From contig NZ_JBEXNL010000020.1 of the NCBI RefSeq assembly GCF_040611135.1, positions 1 to 64,000 of the forward strand: 64,000 bases of DNA, read 5' to 3'. Origin of the DNA: Tsukamurella sp040611135 (GTDB lineage: Bacteria; Actinomycetota; Actinomycetes; Mycobacteriales; Mycobacteriaceae). Position numbers and translations under genes: made by a program. Below are positions 1-8,002 of the stretch, piece after piece (the first letter of the stretch is position 1; every line of letters begins with the position of its first letter). The notes below the pieces were generated by a model. That model saw nothing but the letters and a program-made list of their open reading frames with translations, did not search any database and was not told the DNA's origin.

Positions 1-44
1 GCCGGCGCCCCCCGCCACCTGACGGACCGCGCACTCCCGGCTAC

Positions 45-73
45 GCGCCGAGGCCCCTCCCGGGCCTCGGCGC
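45..73 (+). terminator. Strong hairpin terminator of a gene left of the window
   Basis: A perfect 12-bp stem (45-56 with 62-73) closes on a 5-base loop and is followed by a T-containing stretch. The short reading frame before it, ending in TGA at 20-22 (tail ..PAPPAT), could be the 3' end of a plus-strand gene, but too little is present to name it. Confidence 0.7.
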
Positions 74-140
74 TTCGTCGTTTCCGGGTCCAGCCGCTCC
101 CGGGGCATTGTCGTCGCTGCGAATGTGCGACTATCTGATC

Positions 141-764
141 GTGAACCAGCCGCAGCCGTCGCCCGGTGTCGTCCCCGCCGGGTACGGGAACCCCACTCCC
201 CCACCGCGCCGCTCCGCCGGGCTCGTCGTCGGGCTGGTGGTCGCCTCGGTCCTGGCCGTCGCGCTCCTCGTGTCGACGGTGACCTTCGCCGTCCTCTGGT
301 CGGGTGCGAACGGCCGCGCGGACGAGGCCGAGCAGAAGCAGCACGCCGCCACCGCCCAGCGCGATGCCCTCAAGCAGACCGCCTCCGACACGGCCCGCGC
401 GGAGAAGGTCGCCGCCGACTACGCGGCCGGTGCCTCCACCTTCGACTACCGCGACCTGGCTCCCTGGCGCACCGCACTCGTCAAGGGCGTCTCACCCGAG
501 CTCAAGACCAAGCTCGAGGCCACCGCGGGCGCGATGAACGACCTCCTCACGCCGTTGCAGTGGGTGTCCAGGGGCACCGTGCAGGACTCGGTGGTGAACT
601 CGCAGTCCGGCTCGGTCTACAAGGTCAACTCGTACGTGAAGGTCTCCTCCACGAACTCTCAGGCCACGGCCGGCCGGGAGATCATCACGGTTTACACCAT
701 CACGCTCGACAGTGCGAAGGACTGGCAGATCACCGACGTCGGCGGGGTCGCGCCCGGAAAGTAG
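141..764 (+). CDS. Mce-associated-type single-pass membrane protein
   Basis: The 207-residue protein has a Pro-rich cytoplasmic head of about 25 residues, one membrane helix at about residues 28-52, a charged helical stretch with many Ala, Glu, Lys and Gln residues, then a small alpha/beta domain (YAAGASTFDYRD, later WQITDVGG) that should lie outside the membrane. This layout is that of actinobacterial Mce-associated membrane proteins, whose outer domain has an NTF2-like fold and which are thought to help Mce lipid importers; no mce genes are visible here. A TTG at 108 is possible, but GTG at 141 is preferred because the usual Pro/Gln-rich start (NQPQPSP) begins there. It converges on tsaC and ends 1 bp before that gene's stop. 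The gene at 54312 has a similar layout. Confidence 0.6.
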   Translation: MNQPQPSPGVVPAGYGNPTPPPRRSAGLVVGLVVASVLAVALLVSTVTFAVLWSGANGRADEAEQKQHAATAQRDALKQTASDTARAEKVAADYAAGASTFDYRDLAPWRTALVKGVSPELKTKLEATAGAMNDLLTPLQWVSRGTVQDSVVNSQSGSVYKVNSYVKVSSTNSQATAGREIITVYTITLDSAKDWQITDVGGVAPGK

Positions 765-765
765 C

Positions 766-1416
766 TCAGCCCAGGGATTCGACGGTGACGCCGAGGACCT
801 CGGCGATCCGGGCCCTCGTGACCGCGCCCTCGCGCAGGACGCGGGGCTGCGGGCCGGACAGGTCGACGATGCTGGAGGCGACGGCGTGCTCGGACGGGCC
901 GCCGTCGAGGTAGACCTCGACCGAGTCGCCCAGCTGATCCCGCGCCTCGTTCATCGTGGCCGCGGGCGGCCTGCCGGAGACGTTCGCGCTGGACACGGCC
1001 ATCGGCCCGACCTCGCGGAGGAGTTCGATCGCGACGGGGTGCAGCGGCATCCGCAGCATGACGGTGCCGCGGGTGTCGCCGAGGTCCCAGGCGAGGCTGG
1101 GCGCCTGCTCGACGACGAGCGAGACGGCGCCGGGCCAGAACGCGCGGGTCAGCTCGCGCGCCTGGTCGCTGACGCGGCTGACGAGCCCGTCGATGGTGTT
1201 CCAGGACCCGACGAGCACGCCGATGGGCATGTCGGGCCCGCGGTGCTTCGCGGCGAGCACATCGGCCACGGCGCGGCTGTCGAAGGCGTCGCAACCGATG
1301 CCGTAGAGGGTGTCCGTCGGCATGACGACGAGGCGGCCCCCCTTCAGTGCGGCGCGGGCCGCGCTGATGCCCGCGGCGCGGGAGTCGGGATCGGTGCAGT
1401 CGTACGCGATACTCAC
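766..1416 (-). CDS. tsaC: L-threonylcarbamoyladenylate synthase (YrdC domain)
   Basis: Makes threonylcarbamoyl-AMP from threonine, bicarbonate and ATP, the first step of the t6A37 modification of tRNAs that read ANN codons; cytosolic. The 216-residue product is a YrdC domain only, without the C-terminal Sua5 domain. The motif GGRLVVMPTDTLYGIGCDAF near the N-terminus and SSANVSG later are characteristic. The GTG start overlaps the prmC stop by 4 bases (GTGA), which argues for translational coupling and against the much longer open frame running to 1905. This is the last gene of the minus-strand block, and it matches the position of Rv1301 in M. tuberculosis as I recall it. Confidence 0.93.
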   Translation of the reverse strand: MSIAYDCTDPDSRAAGISAARAALKGGRLVVMPTDTLYGIGCDAFDSRAVADVLAAKHRGPDMPIGVLVGSWNTIDGLVSRVSDQARELTRAFWPGAVSLVVEQAPSLAWDLGDTRGTVMLRMPLHPVAIELLREVGPMAVSSANVSGRPPAATMNEARDQLGDSVEVYLDGGPSEHAVASSIVDLSGPQPRVLREGAVTRARIAEVLGVTVESLG

Positions 1417-2252
1417 GCGTCCATCCTGCCAGTGACGTAGCGCGGCCTCCCCGCGAGGTCCCGGTGCTCCTCGACGCCGGAGAAGCCCGCCCGGCGCAGC
1501 AGCTCCGCGGTCCCGGCGCCGTTGGTGTCGTCGTGCTCGATCCCGACCGCACCCCCACCGGCGAGCAGGCGGGCGGCCAGCGGCGCGAGTTCGCGGATCA
1601 GGTCGAGGCCGTCGGCGCCGGAGAACAGCGCGAGAGCGGGATCGGCCGCGGCCTCCACGTCGAGCGTTGCGCCGTCGGGTACGTAGGGCGGATTGCTCAC
1701 GACGAGATCCACGGTGCCGAGCAGCTCCGTCAGGCGCGCCGGAAGTCCCGGGTCGCGGACGTCGGCGGCGAGCACCGTCGCCCCCGTTCCCGCGGCGTTG
1801 CGCCGGAGGTAGGCCAGCGCGGCCGGGTCGCGTTCGACGAGCACGACGCGGGCGTCGGGCACCGTCGCCGCGAGGTACAGCCCCAGGGCGCCGGAGCCGG
1901 CGCACAGGTCGACGATGCCGGCTCCGCTGCCCGCCTGCCGGGCGGCCCGGACGGCCAGCAGCTCGGTCTCGGGGCGCGGGACGAACACTCCCGGCCCCAC
2001 GGCGAGCGTGAGCGGGCCGAAGTACGCGCGGCCCAGGATGTGCTGCAGCGGCTCCCGCGCCGCCCTGCGGGCGATGAGGGCCTCGTACGCGGCCTCCTGC
2101 GCTGCGGTCGCGTCGTCGGCGACCGGGATGCGGCCCCGGTCGATGCCGAGGGCCTCGGCGAGCAGGATCTCCGCGTCGACCCGGGCGGACGGTACGCCGG
2201 CCTCCGCGAGGCGGGCCGTCGCGGCCGCGGCGAGTCGGGTTGGCCTGCTCAC
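1413..2252 (-). CDS. prmC: Peptide chain release factor N5-glutamine methyltransferase
   Basis: PrmC (HemK) methylates the Gln of the GGQ loop in release factors using S-adenosylmethionine. The 279-residue product shows the N-terminal helical release-factor-binding region, the SAM loop DLCAGSGALGLYLA and the catalytic tetrapeptide NPPY (SNPPYVPDG) that holds the glutamine amide. The start is GTG at 2252, 8 bp after the stop of prfA, its substrate's gene. Its end overlaps tsaC by 4 bp. Length and order fit the family and the prfA-prmC-tsaC arrangement common in actinobacteria. Confidence 0.96.
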   Translation of the reverse strand: MSRPTRLAAAATARLAEAGVPSARVDAEILLAEALGIDRGRIPVADDATAAQEAAYEALIARRAAREPLQHILGRAYFGPLTLAVGPGVFVPRPETELLAVRAARQAGSGAGIVDLCAGSGALGLYLAATVPDARVVLVERDPAALAYLRRNAAGTGATVLAADVRDPGLPARLTELLGTVDLVVSNPPYVPDGATLDVEAAADPALALFSGADGLDLIRELAPLAARLLAGGGAVGIEHDDTNGAGTAELLRRAGFSGVEEHRDLAGRPRYVTGRMDA

Positions 2253-2260
2253 GCCGGGAC

Positions 2261-3349
2261 TTACTCGGCCTCGAGGCGGGCCTGCCGGTCGGCCACCTGC
2301 AGGGCGTCGAGCAGCCCGTCGAGTTCGCCGTCGAGGACCTGGTCGAGGTTGTGCGACTTGTAGCCGATGCGGTGGTCCGCGATCCGGTTCTCCGGGAAGT
2401 TGTAGGTCCGGATCCGCTCGGACCGGTCGACGGTGCGGATCTGTGCGGCCCGGGAGTCGGACGCGGCGGCCTCGGCCTCCTCCTCCTTCAGTGCCTGCAG
2501 GCGTGCGGCGAGCACCTGCATGGCGCGGGCCTTGTTCTGCAGCTGCGAGCGCTCGTTCTGGCAGGTCACGACGATGTTCGTGGGCAGGTGGGTGATGCGC
2601 ACGGCCGAGTCGGTGGTGTTGACACCCTGGCCGCCCTTGCCGGAGGACCGATACACGTCGATGCGCAGGTCGCCCTCGTCGATCTGCACCTCCTCGACCT
2701 CGTCGGGCTCGGGATAGACGAGCACCCCGGCGGCCGAGGTGTGGATGCGGCCCTGGCTCTCGGTCGCCGGGACGCGCTGCACGCGGTGCACGCCGCCCTC
2801 GAACTTCATCCGGGCCCAGACGCCGTCGATCGAGCCGTCGGCGCCGGGTCCGCGGGACTTGATCGCGAAGGTGGCGTCCTTGAAGCCGCCGAGGTCGGAG
2901 TAGGTGGCGCCGAGGGTCTCGACCTTCCAGCCGCGCCGCTCCGCGTAGCGGAGGTACATGCGGGCCAGGTCGCCGGCGAACAGGGCCGATTCCTCGCCGC
3001 CCTCACCGGACTTGACCTCGAGCACCACGTCGTCGGAGTCGTGCGGGTCGCGCGGGGCCAGCAGGTCGGTGAGCTGCTGCTCGAGGACGTCGATCTGCTC
3101 GGTCAGCGCGATCACCTCGTCGGCGAAGGACGCGTCGTCGGCCGCCAGCTCCTGCGCGGCGGCACGGTCCTCGCGGGCCGCCTCCAGCTTGCGGTGGGTG
3201 GCCATGATCGGCGCGAGCTCCGCGAACCGCTTGCCCACCCGGCGCGCCGCCCCGGCGTCGTTGTGCAGCGCCGGGTCGGACATCTGCTGCTCGAGACCGG
3301 AGTACTCGGCGAGGATGTCGTCGATGGCGGAGGGGGACGAGGCGCTCAT
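2261..3349 (-). CDS. prfA: Peptide chain release factor 1
   Basis: Recognises UAA and UAG stop codons and triggers peptide release on the ribosome. The 362-residue product has the GGQ loop (SSGKGGQGVNTTDSAVRITH) and the RF1-specific PxT codon-reading motif as PAT in RVPATESQGRIHTS, which separates it from RF2 (SPF). The ATG at 3349 opens MSASSPSAIDDILAEYSGLE. It lies between rpmE, from which it is separated by a hairpin, and prmC, whose product methylates it. Nothing is unusual in length or motifs. Confidence 0.97.
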   Translation of the reverse strand: MSASSPSAIDDILAEYSGLEQQMSDPALHNDAGAARRVGKRFAELAPIMATHRKLEAAREDRAAAQELAADDASFADEVIALTEQIDVLEQQLTDLLAPRDPHDSDDVVLEVKSGEGGEESALFAGDLARMYLRYAERRGWKVETLGATYSDLGGFKDATFAIKSRGPGADGSIDGVWARMKFEGGVHRVQRVPATESQGRIHTSAAGVLVYPEPDEVEEVQIDEGDLRIDVYRSSGKGGQGVNTTDSAVRITHLPTNIVVTCQNERSQLQNKARAMQVLAARLQALKEEEAEAAASDSRAAQIRTVDRSERIRTYNFPENRIADHRIGYKSHNLDQVLDGELDGLLDALQVADRQARLEAE

Positions 3350-3390
3350 GAGGGGACTTTCCGTGAGGGGTGAACGGGCCGTGAAACGCG

Positions 3391-3425
3391 CCGACGCCCG
3401 GCCTGCGGGGCAGGACGGGCGTCGG
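3391..3425 (-). terminator. Hairpin between rpmE and prfA
   Basis: A perfect 10-bp inverted repeat (3391-3400 with 3416-3425) holds an inner CCTG/CAGG pairing. It lies just after the rpmE stop on the minus strand and could act as a partial terminator or an RNA-end stabiliser that sets the rpmE to prfA ratio. No clear T-run follows. Confidence 0.5.
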
Positions 3426-3433
3426 TGGGACGA

Positions 3434-3673
3434 CTACTCGGAGGCGGCAGCCTCGGTGGCCTTGCCCGCGCGCTTGCCGTAGCGCTTCTCGAACCGGGCG
3501 ACGCGGCCGCCGGTGTCGAGGATCTTCTGCTTGCCCGTGTAGAACGGGTGGCACTGCGAGCAGACCTCGACGTTGATCCGGCCGTCGGCCTTGGTGCTGT
3601 GCGTCTCGAACGTGTTGCCGCAACCGCAGACGACGGTGGTGGCCACGTACTCGGGGTGAATACCCTGCTTCAT
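3434..3673 (-). CDS. rpmE: 50S ribosomal protein L31, zinc-binding form
   Basis: Small protein of the large ribosomal subunit that helps bridge the subunits. The 79-residue product keeps all zinc ligands of the C+ type: Cys16 and Cys18 (VCGCGNTF) and Cys37 and Cys40 (CSQCHPFYTG). In actinobacteria such L31 copies are often replaced by a Cys-less paralogue under zinc starvation; no paralogue is in this window. ATG at 3673 has the upstream purine-rich sequence GAAGGAAC. It is divergent from the kinase gene at 3960; in M. tuberculosis rpmE directly follows rho, as I recall. Confidence 0.97.
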   Translation of the reverse strand: MKQGIHPEYVATTVVCGCGNTFETHSTKADGRINVEVCSQCHPFYTGKQKILDTGGRVARFEKRYGKRAGKATEAAASE

Positions 3674-3959
3674 GTTTGCCGTTCCTTCTCAGTTCAGTGG
3701 TCGCCGGGTCGCCCCTGGCTGTGCCAGGACCGTGAACCGGAACCCATACCGACGTTCCAGTATGCCAGAACGCCCTGGCCGTCGAGAAATTCCCGGACGG
3801 ATCCGGGACGCCCGTCCGCGGCCCGCGCCCGCCCGACGCGGTCCGGCGGTGCCTCTTTGGTGGTTGACTGGCGCGCCGCAAGTCGGCCGGTGTTAGCTTC
3901 CAGCAGGAATCCACGCCGGTGCGAGCGGGCCGGACAGTCATGGAGCGGGAGTACAGGAC
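3674..3959. promoter_or_regulatory. Divergent promoter region rpmE / kinase
   Basis: This 286-bp gap must carry the promoters for rpmE-prfA-prmC-tsaC (minus) and the kinase (plus). No well-spaced -35/-10 pair stands out. A TTGACT at 3864-3869 is followed by TTAGCT at 3893-3898, but the spacing of 23 is too long. No small gene was seen. Confidence 0.3.
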
Positions 3960-5633
3960 GTGAGCGAGTCAGGTAGTGGATCGGCGGGCACCGAGCCCCC
4001 CGGGACCGTGATCGGCGGGTACGTCGTCGAGCGCCTACTGGGCGCGGGCGGAATGGGCGCGGTGTACGCGGCCCGGCACCCGCGGCTGCCGCGCGTGGAC
4101 GCCCTCAAGGTGCTGCCCGCCGCCTTCTCCGACGATCCGGTGTACCGCGCGCGCTTCGAGCGCGAGGCCGACATGGCCGCCGGCCTCGACCACCCGAACA
4201 TCGTGCCCGTCTACGACCGTGGCAACGACGAGGGCCGGCTGTGGATGTCGATGAAGCTGGTTCCCGGACAGGACGCCTCGGGGCTCCTCGCGCGCAACCC
4301 GCGCGGACTCCCCGTCGACCAGGTCCTCACGATCGTCGACGGGGTCGCGGCGGCGCTGGACTACGCGCACGACGCCGGGCTGCTCCACCGGGACGTCAAG
4401 CCGGGCAACATCATGATCGACACGACCGGCGCGACGCCGCGGATCATGCTGGGCGACTTCGGTATCGCGCGGCAGCAGCAGGAGCACAGCGACCTGACGC
4501 AGGTGGGGATGGTCGTCGGCACCCTCGACTACGCCTCCCCCGAACAGCTCGCGGGCGATCCGGTGGACGGCCGCAGCGACGAGTACAGCCTGGCCGGGAC
4601 GACGGTGCAGCTGCTCACGGGCGCCAAGCCCTACGGCGTCAGCAGCGGCACCGCCGTGATCCGCGACCACCTCATGGCGCCGCCGCCCGTGCCGTCGCGG
4701 CTGCGCCCGGACCTCCCACCCGCGATCGACGCCGTCATCGCCCGCGCGATGGCGAAGCAGCCGCAGCAGCGGTTCGCCACGTGCCGCGAGTTCGCGCACG
4801 CGCTGCGCGCCGCCGCATCCGGCACCTACGCGCAGGGGCAGGCACCGTCGAACCCGCACCGGGTGCCGACGCCCCCGCCGGGCCCCGCGCTCCGCCCCCC
4901 GACGCCCCCGCAGACGGCCCAGCTCTTCCAGGGCGTACCGGCGCAGCCCGTCCAGCGGCCGTCCGGCCCGATCCCGGGGCCCCAGGGCACCTGGCAGGGC
5001 GCGCCCGTCGGGCCGGCAGCGCAGGGGCAGCAGGCCGGGTCCGGCCCCAAGCGCGGCGTGATCATCGGCGCGGTGGCGGCGGTCGCGGTCGTGGCGGTCG
5101 TGGGGGTCTCGGTGCTGGCATTCCGCCTCTCCGGGTCCGACGACTCCGCGGTGGCAGCGCCGACGAGCAGTTCCACCAGCGCCGTCCCGGCATCGACCAC
5201 GACGCCCGTGCCCGTGAACAACACCTCCACGCTCCGCGACGGCTACATCGATCCGTGTCTGCTGCCCGCGGCCACGATCTCGACGCTGGGCATCAGCGCG
5301 CTCGTCGACGATCCGGGGCAGCGCTCCGCCACCGGCGTCAAGTTCGCCTGCAAGGGCTCGGACTCGAAGGCGAGCAACGCGGACGTGCGGTTCGCGACCT
5401 TCACCGACTCGAACGCGTGGGAGTCGGGCACGCCGGTCACGATCCCCGGCACCACCAAGTGGCGCACCTTCACCGTGCCGAGCATCAACACGAGCACCCC
5501 CGACTACTGCGTGACCGCCTACAAGTCCCTGACCAACGGCGTGCTGTACGTGGGGCTGCAGAAGGTCGGCAACCGGGACTGCGGCCGCGGCACCGAGATC
5601 GCCACCGCGATCACCCCGTTCCTCCCGCAGTAG
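3960..5633 (+). CDS. Receptor-type Ser/Thr protein kinase (Pkn family)
   Basis: A 557-residue transmembrane Hanks-type kinase. The kinase domain (about 20-285) shows the Gly loop LLGAGGMGAVY, Lys50 (ALKVL), HRDVKPGN with Asp145, and DFG with Asp166, so it should be active. A Pro/Gln-rich juxtamembrane linker (about 290-362) leads to one membrane helix (about 366-388) and a roughly 165-residue outer domain. That domain has four Cys residues and the pattern DPCLL...LG...C...YC...CG...P seen in DUF3558-type lipoproteins, suggesting a disulfide-braced sensor. Its ligand is unknown. GTG at 3960 follows a GGGAG site. It is a single gene facing rho, with a double terminator between them, and interrupts the rho-rpmE order that I recall for M. 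tuberculosis. Confidence 0.93.
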   Translation: MSESGSGSAGTEPPGTVIGGYVVERLLGAGGMGAVYAARHPRLPRVDALKVLPAAFSDDPVYRARFEREADMAAGLDHPNIVPVYDRGNDEGRLWMSMKLVPGQDASGLLARNPRGLPVDQVLTIVDGVAAALDYAHDAGLLHRDVKPGNIMIDTTGATPRIMLGDFGIARQQQEHSDLTQVGMVVGTLDYASPEQLAGDPVDGRSDEYSLAGTTVQLLTGAKPYGVSSGTAVIRDHLMAPPPVPSRLRPDLPPAIDAVIARAMAKQPQQRFATCREFAHALRAAASGTYAQGQAPSNPHRVPTPPPGPALRPPTPPQTAQLFQGVPAQPVQRPSGPIPGPQGTWQGAPVGPAAQGQQAGSGPKRGVIIGAVAAVAVVAVVGVSVLAFRLSGSDDSAVAAPTSSSTSAVPASTTTPVPVNNTSTLRDGYIDPCLLPAATISTLGISALVDDPGQRSATGVKFACKGSDSKASNADVRFATFTDSNAWESGTPVTIPGTTKWRTFTVPSINTSTPDYCVTAYKSLTNGVLYVGLQKVGNRDCGRGTEIATAITPFLPQ

Positions 5634-5641
5634 GGACGCCC

Positions 5642-5670
5642 CGGCACCGTCGGCATGCCCGACGGTGCCG
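5642..5670. terminator. Hairpin terminator built from an inverted GCACCGTCGG pair
   Basis: A perfect 12-bp stem (5642-5653 with 5659-5670) with loop CATGC lies just after the kinase stop. Both arms consist of the dispersed decamer GCACCGTCGG described elsewhere in this annotation. Confidence 0.75.
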
Positions 5671-5688
5671 CCGCTCCCCTGAACGCGA

Positions 5689-5721
5689 ACGGCGCCCCAC
5701 TCCAGTGGAGTGGGGCGCCGT
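5689..5721. terminator. Second, bidirectional terminator between kinase and rho
   Basis: A perfect 15-bp stem (5689-5703 with 5707-5721) with a 3-base loop lies between the convergent kinase and rho genes. It can end transcripts from both sides. Confidence 0.8.
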
Positions 5722-5733
5722 CGTCGTCTCGGG

Positions 5734-7671
5734 TCAGTCGTTGTCGGCGAAGCCGCTGTTCTTCTGCACCGTCATGAGGAACTCGATGTTGTTCTTCGTC
5801 TTCTTGAGCTGGCTGATCAGCAGGTCGATGGCCTGCTGGCCGTCCAGCGCGGCGAGCAGCCGGCGCAGCTTGTTGACCACGGCGGCCTCGTCGGGGGCCA
5901 TGATGAGCTCGTCCTTACGGGTGTTCGACGCCGCGACGTCGACGGCCGGGAAGACGCGCCGCTCCGAGATCTTGCGGTCCAGCTTGAGCTCGGCGTTGCC
6001 GGTGCCCTTGAACTCCTCGAAGATCACGGTGTCACCGGTGGAACCGGTCTCGACCAGCGCGGTGGCGATGATCGTCAGCGAGCCGCCGTTCTCGATGTTG
6101 CGCGCCGCGCCCAGGAACCGCTTCGGCGGGTACAGCGCCGTCGAATCGATACCGCCCGAGAGGATGCGGCCCGACGCGGGGCTCGAGTTGTTGTAGGCGC
6201 GACCGAGGCGGGTGATCGAGTCGAGCAGCACGACCACGTCCTTGCCGCCCTCGACGAGCCGCTTGGCCCGCTCGATGGCCAGCTCGGCGACCGAGGTGTG
6301 GTCCGACGGGGGCCGGTCGAAGGTGGAGCTGATGACCTCGCCGCGCACGCTGCGCTGCATGTCGGTGACCTCTTCGGGGCGCTCGTCCACCAGCACGACC
6401 ATGAGGTAGCACTCGGGGTTGTTGGTGGCGATCGCGTTCGCGATGTCCTGCAGCACCGTGGTCTTACCGGCCTTCGGCGGGGCGGAGATCAGGGCGCGCT
6501 GGCCCTTGCCGATGGGCATGATCAGGTCGATCACGCGGGTGGTGAGGATGTTCTGCGCGGTCTCGAGGCGCAGCCGCTGGTTCGGGTAGAGCGGCGTGAG
6601 CTTGTTGAACTCGGGCCGGTTCTTCGCCGAATCGACGTCCTGGCCGTTGACCGAGTCCAGGCGCACCAGCGGGTTGAACTTCTGCCGGTTCGCCTGGTTG
6701 CCGCGACCGCCGCCGCCCTGGTTACCGCCCTGGTTGCCACCGTCGTTGGACTCGCCGTCGCGGGGCATCTTCACCGCGCCGGTGATCGCGTCGCCGCGGC
6801 GCAGGCCGTTGCGGCGGATCATGTTCATCGACACGTACACGTCGTTCGGCCCGGCGATGTAGCCGGAGGTGCGCACGAAGGCGTAGTTGTCGAGCACGTC
6901 CAGGATGCCGGCCACGGGCTGCAGGACGTCGTCCTCGCTGACCTGCGGCTCACCGTCGTTCTGGCCCCGGTCACGGCCACGGCGGCGCTCGCGGAAGCGG
7001 CGCCCGCGGCGCCCGGTCCCGTCGCCGTCGTCCTCCGGGCCGTTGTTCTGGTTCCGGTTGCCCTGGCCCTGGCCACCCTGGCTGTTGCCCTGGTTCCGCT
7101 GCTGGCGGTCGCCCTGCTGGCGGTCCTGGCGGTTGTCGCCCTGCTGGCGGTTCTCGCCGTCCTGGTTCTGGTTGCGGCGCTGGTTGCGCTCGCGGCGCTG
7201 GCCGCCCTCGCGCTGCTGGCCCTGCTCGCCGTCGTTCTTCGGGGCGTCGCCCTGGGGCGCGTCCTTCTTCGGGGCGTCCGACGGTGCCCGGTCCGCCTGG
7301 GGTGCCTCCGCCTTCTGGGCCTCCGCCTTGGGCGCCTCGTTCTTGGGCGCCTCGTTCTTGCGTGCCTCGTTCTTCGGCGCCTCAGCGCTCGGTGCCTCGG
7401 CCTTCGGGGCGTCCGCCTTCGGCGCGGCCTTGGCGGACTTCGGCGCGGCCTTGGCCGGTGCGGCCCCGCCGCCCTGCTGAGCGGTGATGGCCGCGATGAG
7501 ATCGCCCTTGCGCAGGCCGGAGATGCCCTTGATCCCCAGCTCGCTCGCGATGCCGCGGAGCTCGGCCAGCACCATGCCGTTCAGGCCGGAGCGGCGCCGC
7601 TCATCGGCGCGCGCGGAGCCGGCCGTGGCGGTGCCCGCCTCCGGGCTGGTGGTCACGTCCGTTTCAGTCAC
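5734..7671 (-). CDS. rho: Transcription termination factor Rho
   Basis: Hexameric RNA-dependent ATPase that ends transcription. The 645-residue product has an N-terminal Rho-N helical domain (LNGMVLAELRGIASELGIKGISGLRKGDLIAAI), then a long low-complexity insertion (about residues 75-220), first Ala/Pro/Glu/Lys repeats and then Asn/Gln/Arg-rich, typical of actinobacterial Rho and thought to add RNA-binding capacity. The RNA-binding domain (GYIAGPNDVYVSMNMIRRNGLR) and the ATPase domain follow, with Walker A SAPPKAGKTT (Lys403) and Walker B LMVVLVDERPEEV. GTG at 7671 follows AGGAA. It lies downstream of thrB after a 331-bp gap that probably holds its own promoter. Confidence 0.97.
   Translation of the reverse strand: MTETDVTTSPEAGTATAGSARADERRRSGLNGMVLAELRGIASELGIKGISGLRKGDLIAAITAQQGGGAAPAKAAPKSAKAAPKADAPKAEAPSAEAPKNEARKNEAPKNEAPKAEAQKAEAPQADRAPSDAPKKDAPQGDAPKNDGEQGQQREGGQRRERNQRRNQNQDGENRQQGDNRQDRQQGDRQQRNQGNSQGGQGQGNRNQNNGPEDDGDGTGRRGRRFRERRRGRDRGQNDGEPQVSEDDVLQPVAGILDVLDNYAFVRTSGYIAGPNDVYVSMNMIRRNGLRRGDAITGAVKMPRDGESNDGGNQGGNQGGGGRGNQANRQKFNPLVRLDSVNGQDVDSAKNRPEFNKLTPLYPNQRLRLETAQNILTTRVIDLIMPIGKGQRALISAPPKAGKTTVLQDIANAIATNNPECYLMVVLVDERPEEVTDMQRSVRGEVISSTFDRPPSDHTSVAELAIERAKRLVEGGKDVVVLLDSITRLGRAYNNSSPASGRILSGGIDSTALYPPKRFLGAARNIENGGSLTIIATALVETGSTGDTVIFEEFKGTGNAELKLDRKISERRVFPAVDVAASNTRKDELIMAPDEAAVVNKLRRLLAALDGQQAIDLLISQLKKTKNNIEFLMTVQKNSGFADND
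7304..7423 (-). repeat. Eight 15-bp repeat units inside rho
   Basis: Consecutive 15-base units of the type GCCTCGTTCTTGGGC (plus strand) run from 7304 to 7423 and encode degenerate five-residue repeats such as APKNE and APKAE in the low-complexity insertion of Rho. The three central units are nearly identical, so copy number may vary between strains by slippage. Confidence 0.8.
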
Positions 7672-7776
7672 GGAGTTCCTTTCACTTCCCGTCCGCGCGG
7701 TGCGGCGGAGGGGCCTACCGTGTTTCGCCGGGCCCTCCTGCGTTGGTGCACAGGTGTTTCCGCGGGGCGACGCACG

Positions 7777-7941
7777 TCATTTGAAGGTGCTTGTCTGCGC
7801 TTCGGCTGCCGGACCCGCGGTGTGGGGCGGGGATGGGATTCTCGGCCTGGAACGGGTACCGGCGCGCCAACACGTCCGGGACTGGTTGTCAGACATGAGG
7901 TGGCAAGGTGCCGAAACAGCGTCCGCGCATTCGACGGACAC
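7777..7941 (-). CDS. Possible leaderless upstream ORF in the rho leader
   Basis: A 54-codon frame begins at GTG 7941, exactly where a transcript from the TATCAT box at 7949-7954 should start, and ends with TGA at 7777. The peptide (VSVECADAVSAPCHLM.. to ..AQTSTFK) has three Cys in its first half and resembles no family I know. If translated, it could couple ribosome movement to Rho-dependent attenuation of rho itself. It may equally be a chance frame in G+C-rich DNA. Confidence 0.25.
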   Translation of the reverse strand: MSVECADAVSAPCHLMSDNQSRTCWRAGTRSRPRIPSPPHTAGPAAEAQTSTFK

Positions 7942-7948
7942 GTTTGTC

Positions 7949-7977
7949 ATGATAGCCGCCCTGTCAACACCCGGCAA
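7949..7977 (-). promoter_or_regulatory. Predicted rho promoter
   Basis: On the minus strand TTGCCG (7972-7977), a 17-bp spacer and TATCAT (7949-7954) form a well-spaced sigma-70-type promoter. It would start RNA at about 7942 and give rho a 270-base leader, consistent with the autoregulated long leaders of rho genes in other bacteria. The gap 7672-8002 holds nothing else clear. Confidence 0.5.
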
Positions 7978-8002
7978 TCACCGGTTCCCGGTGAGTCCCG
8001 GC

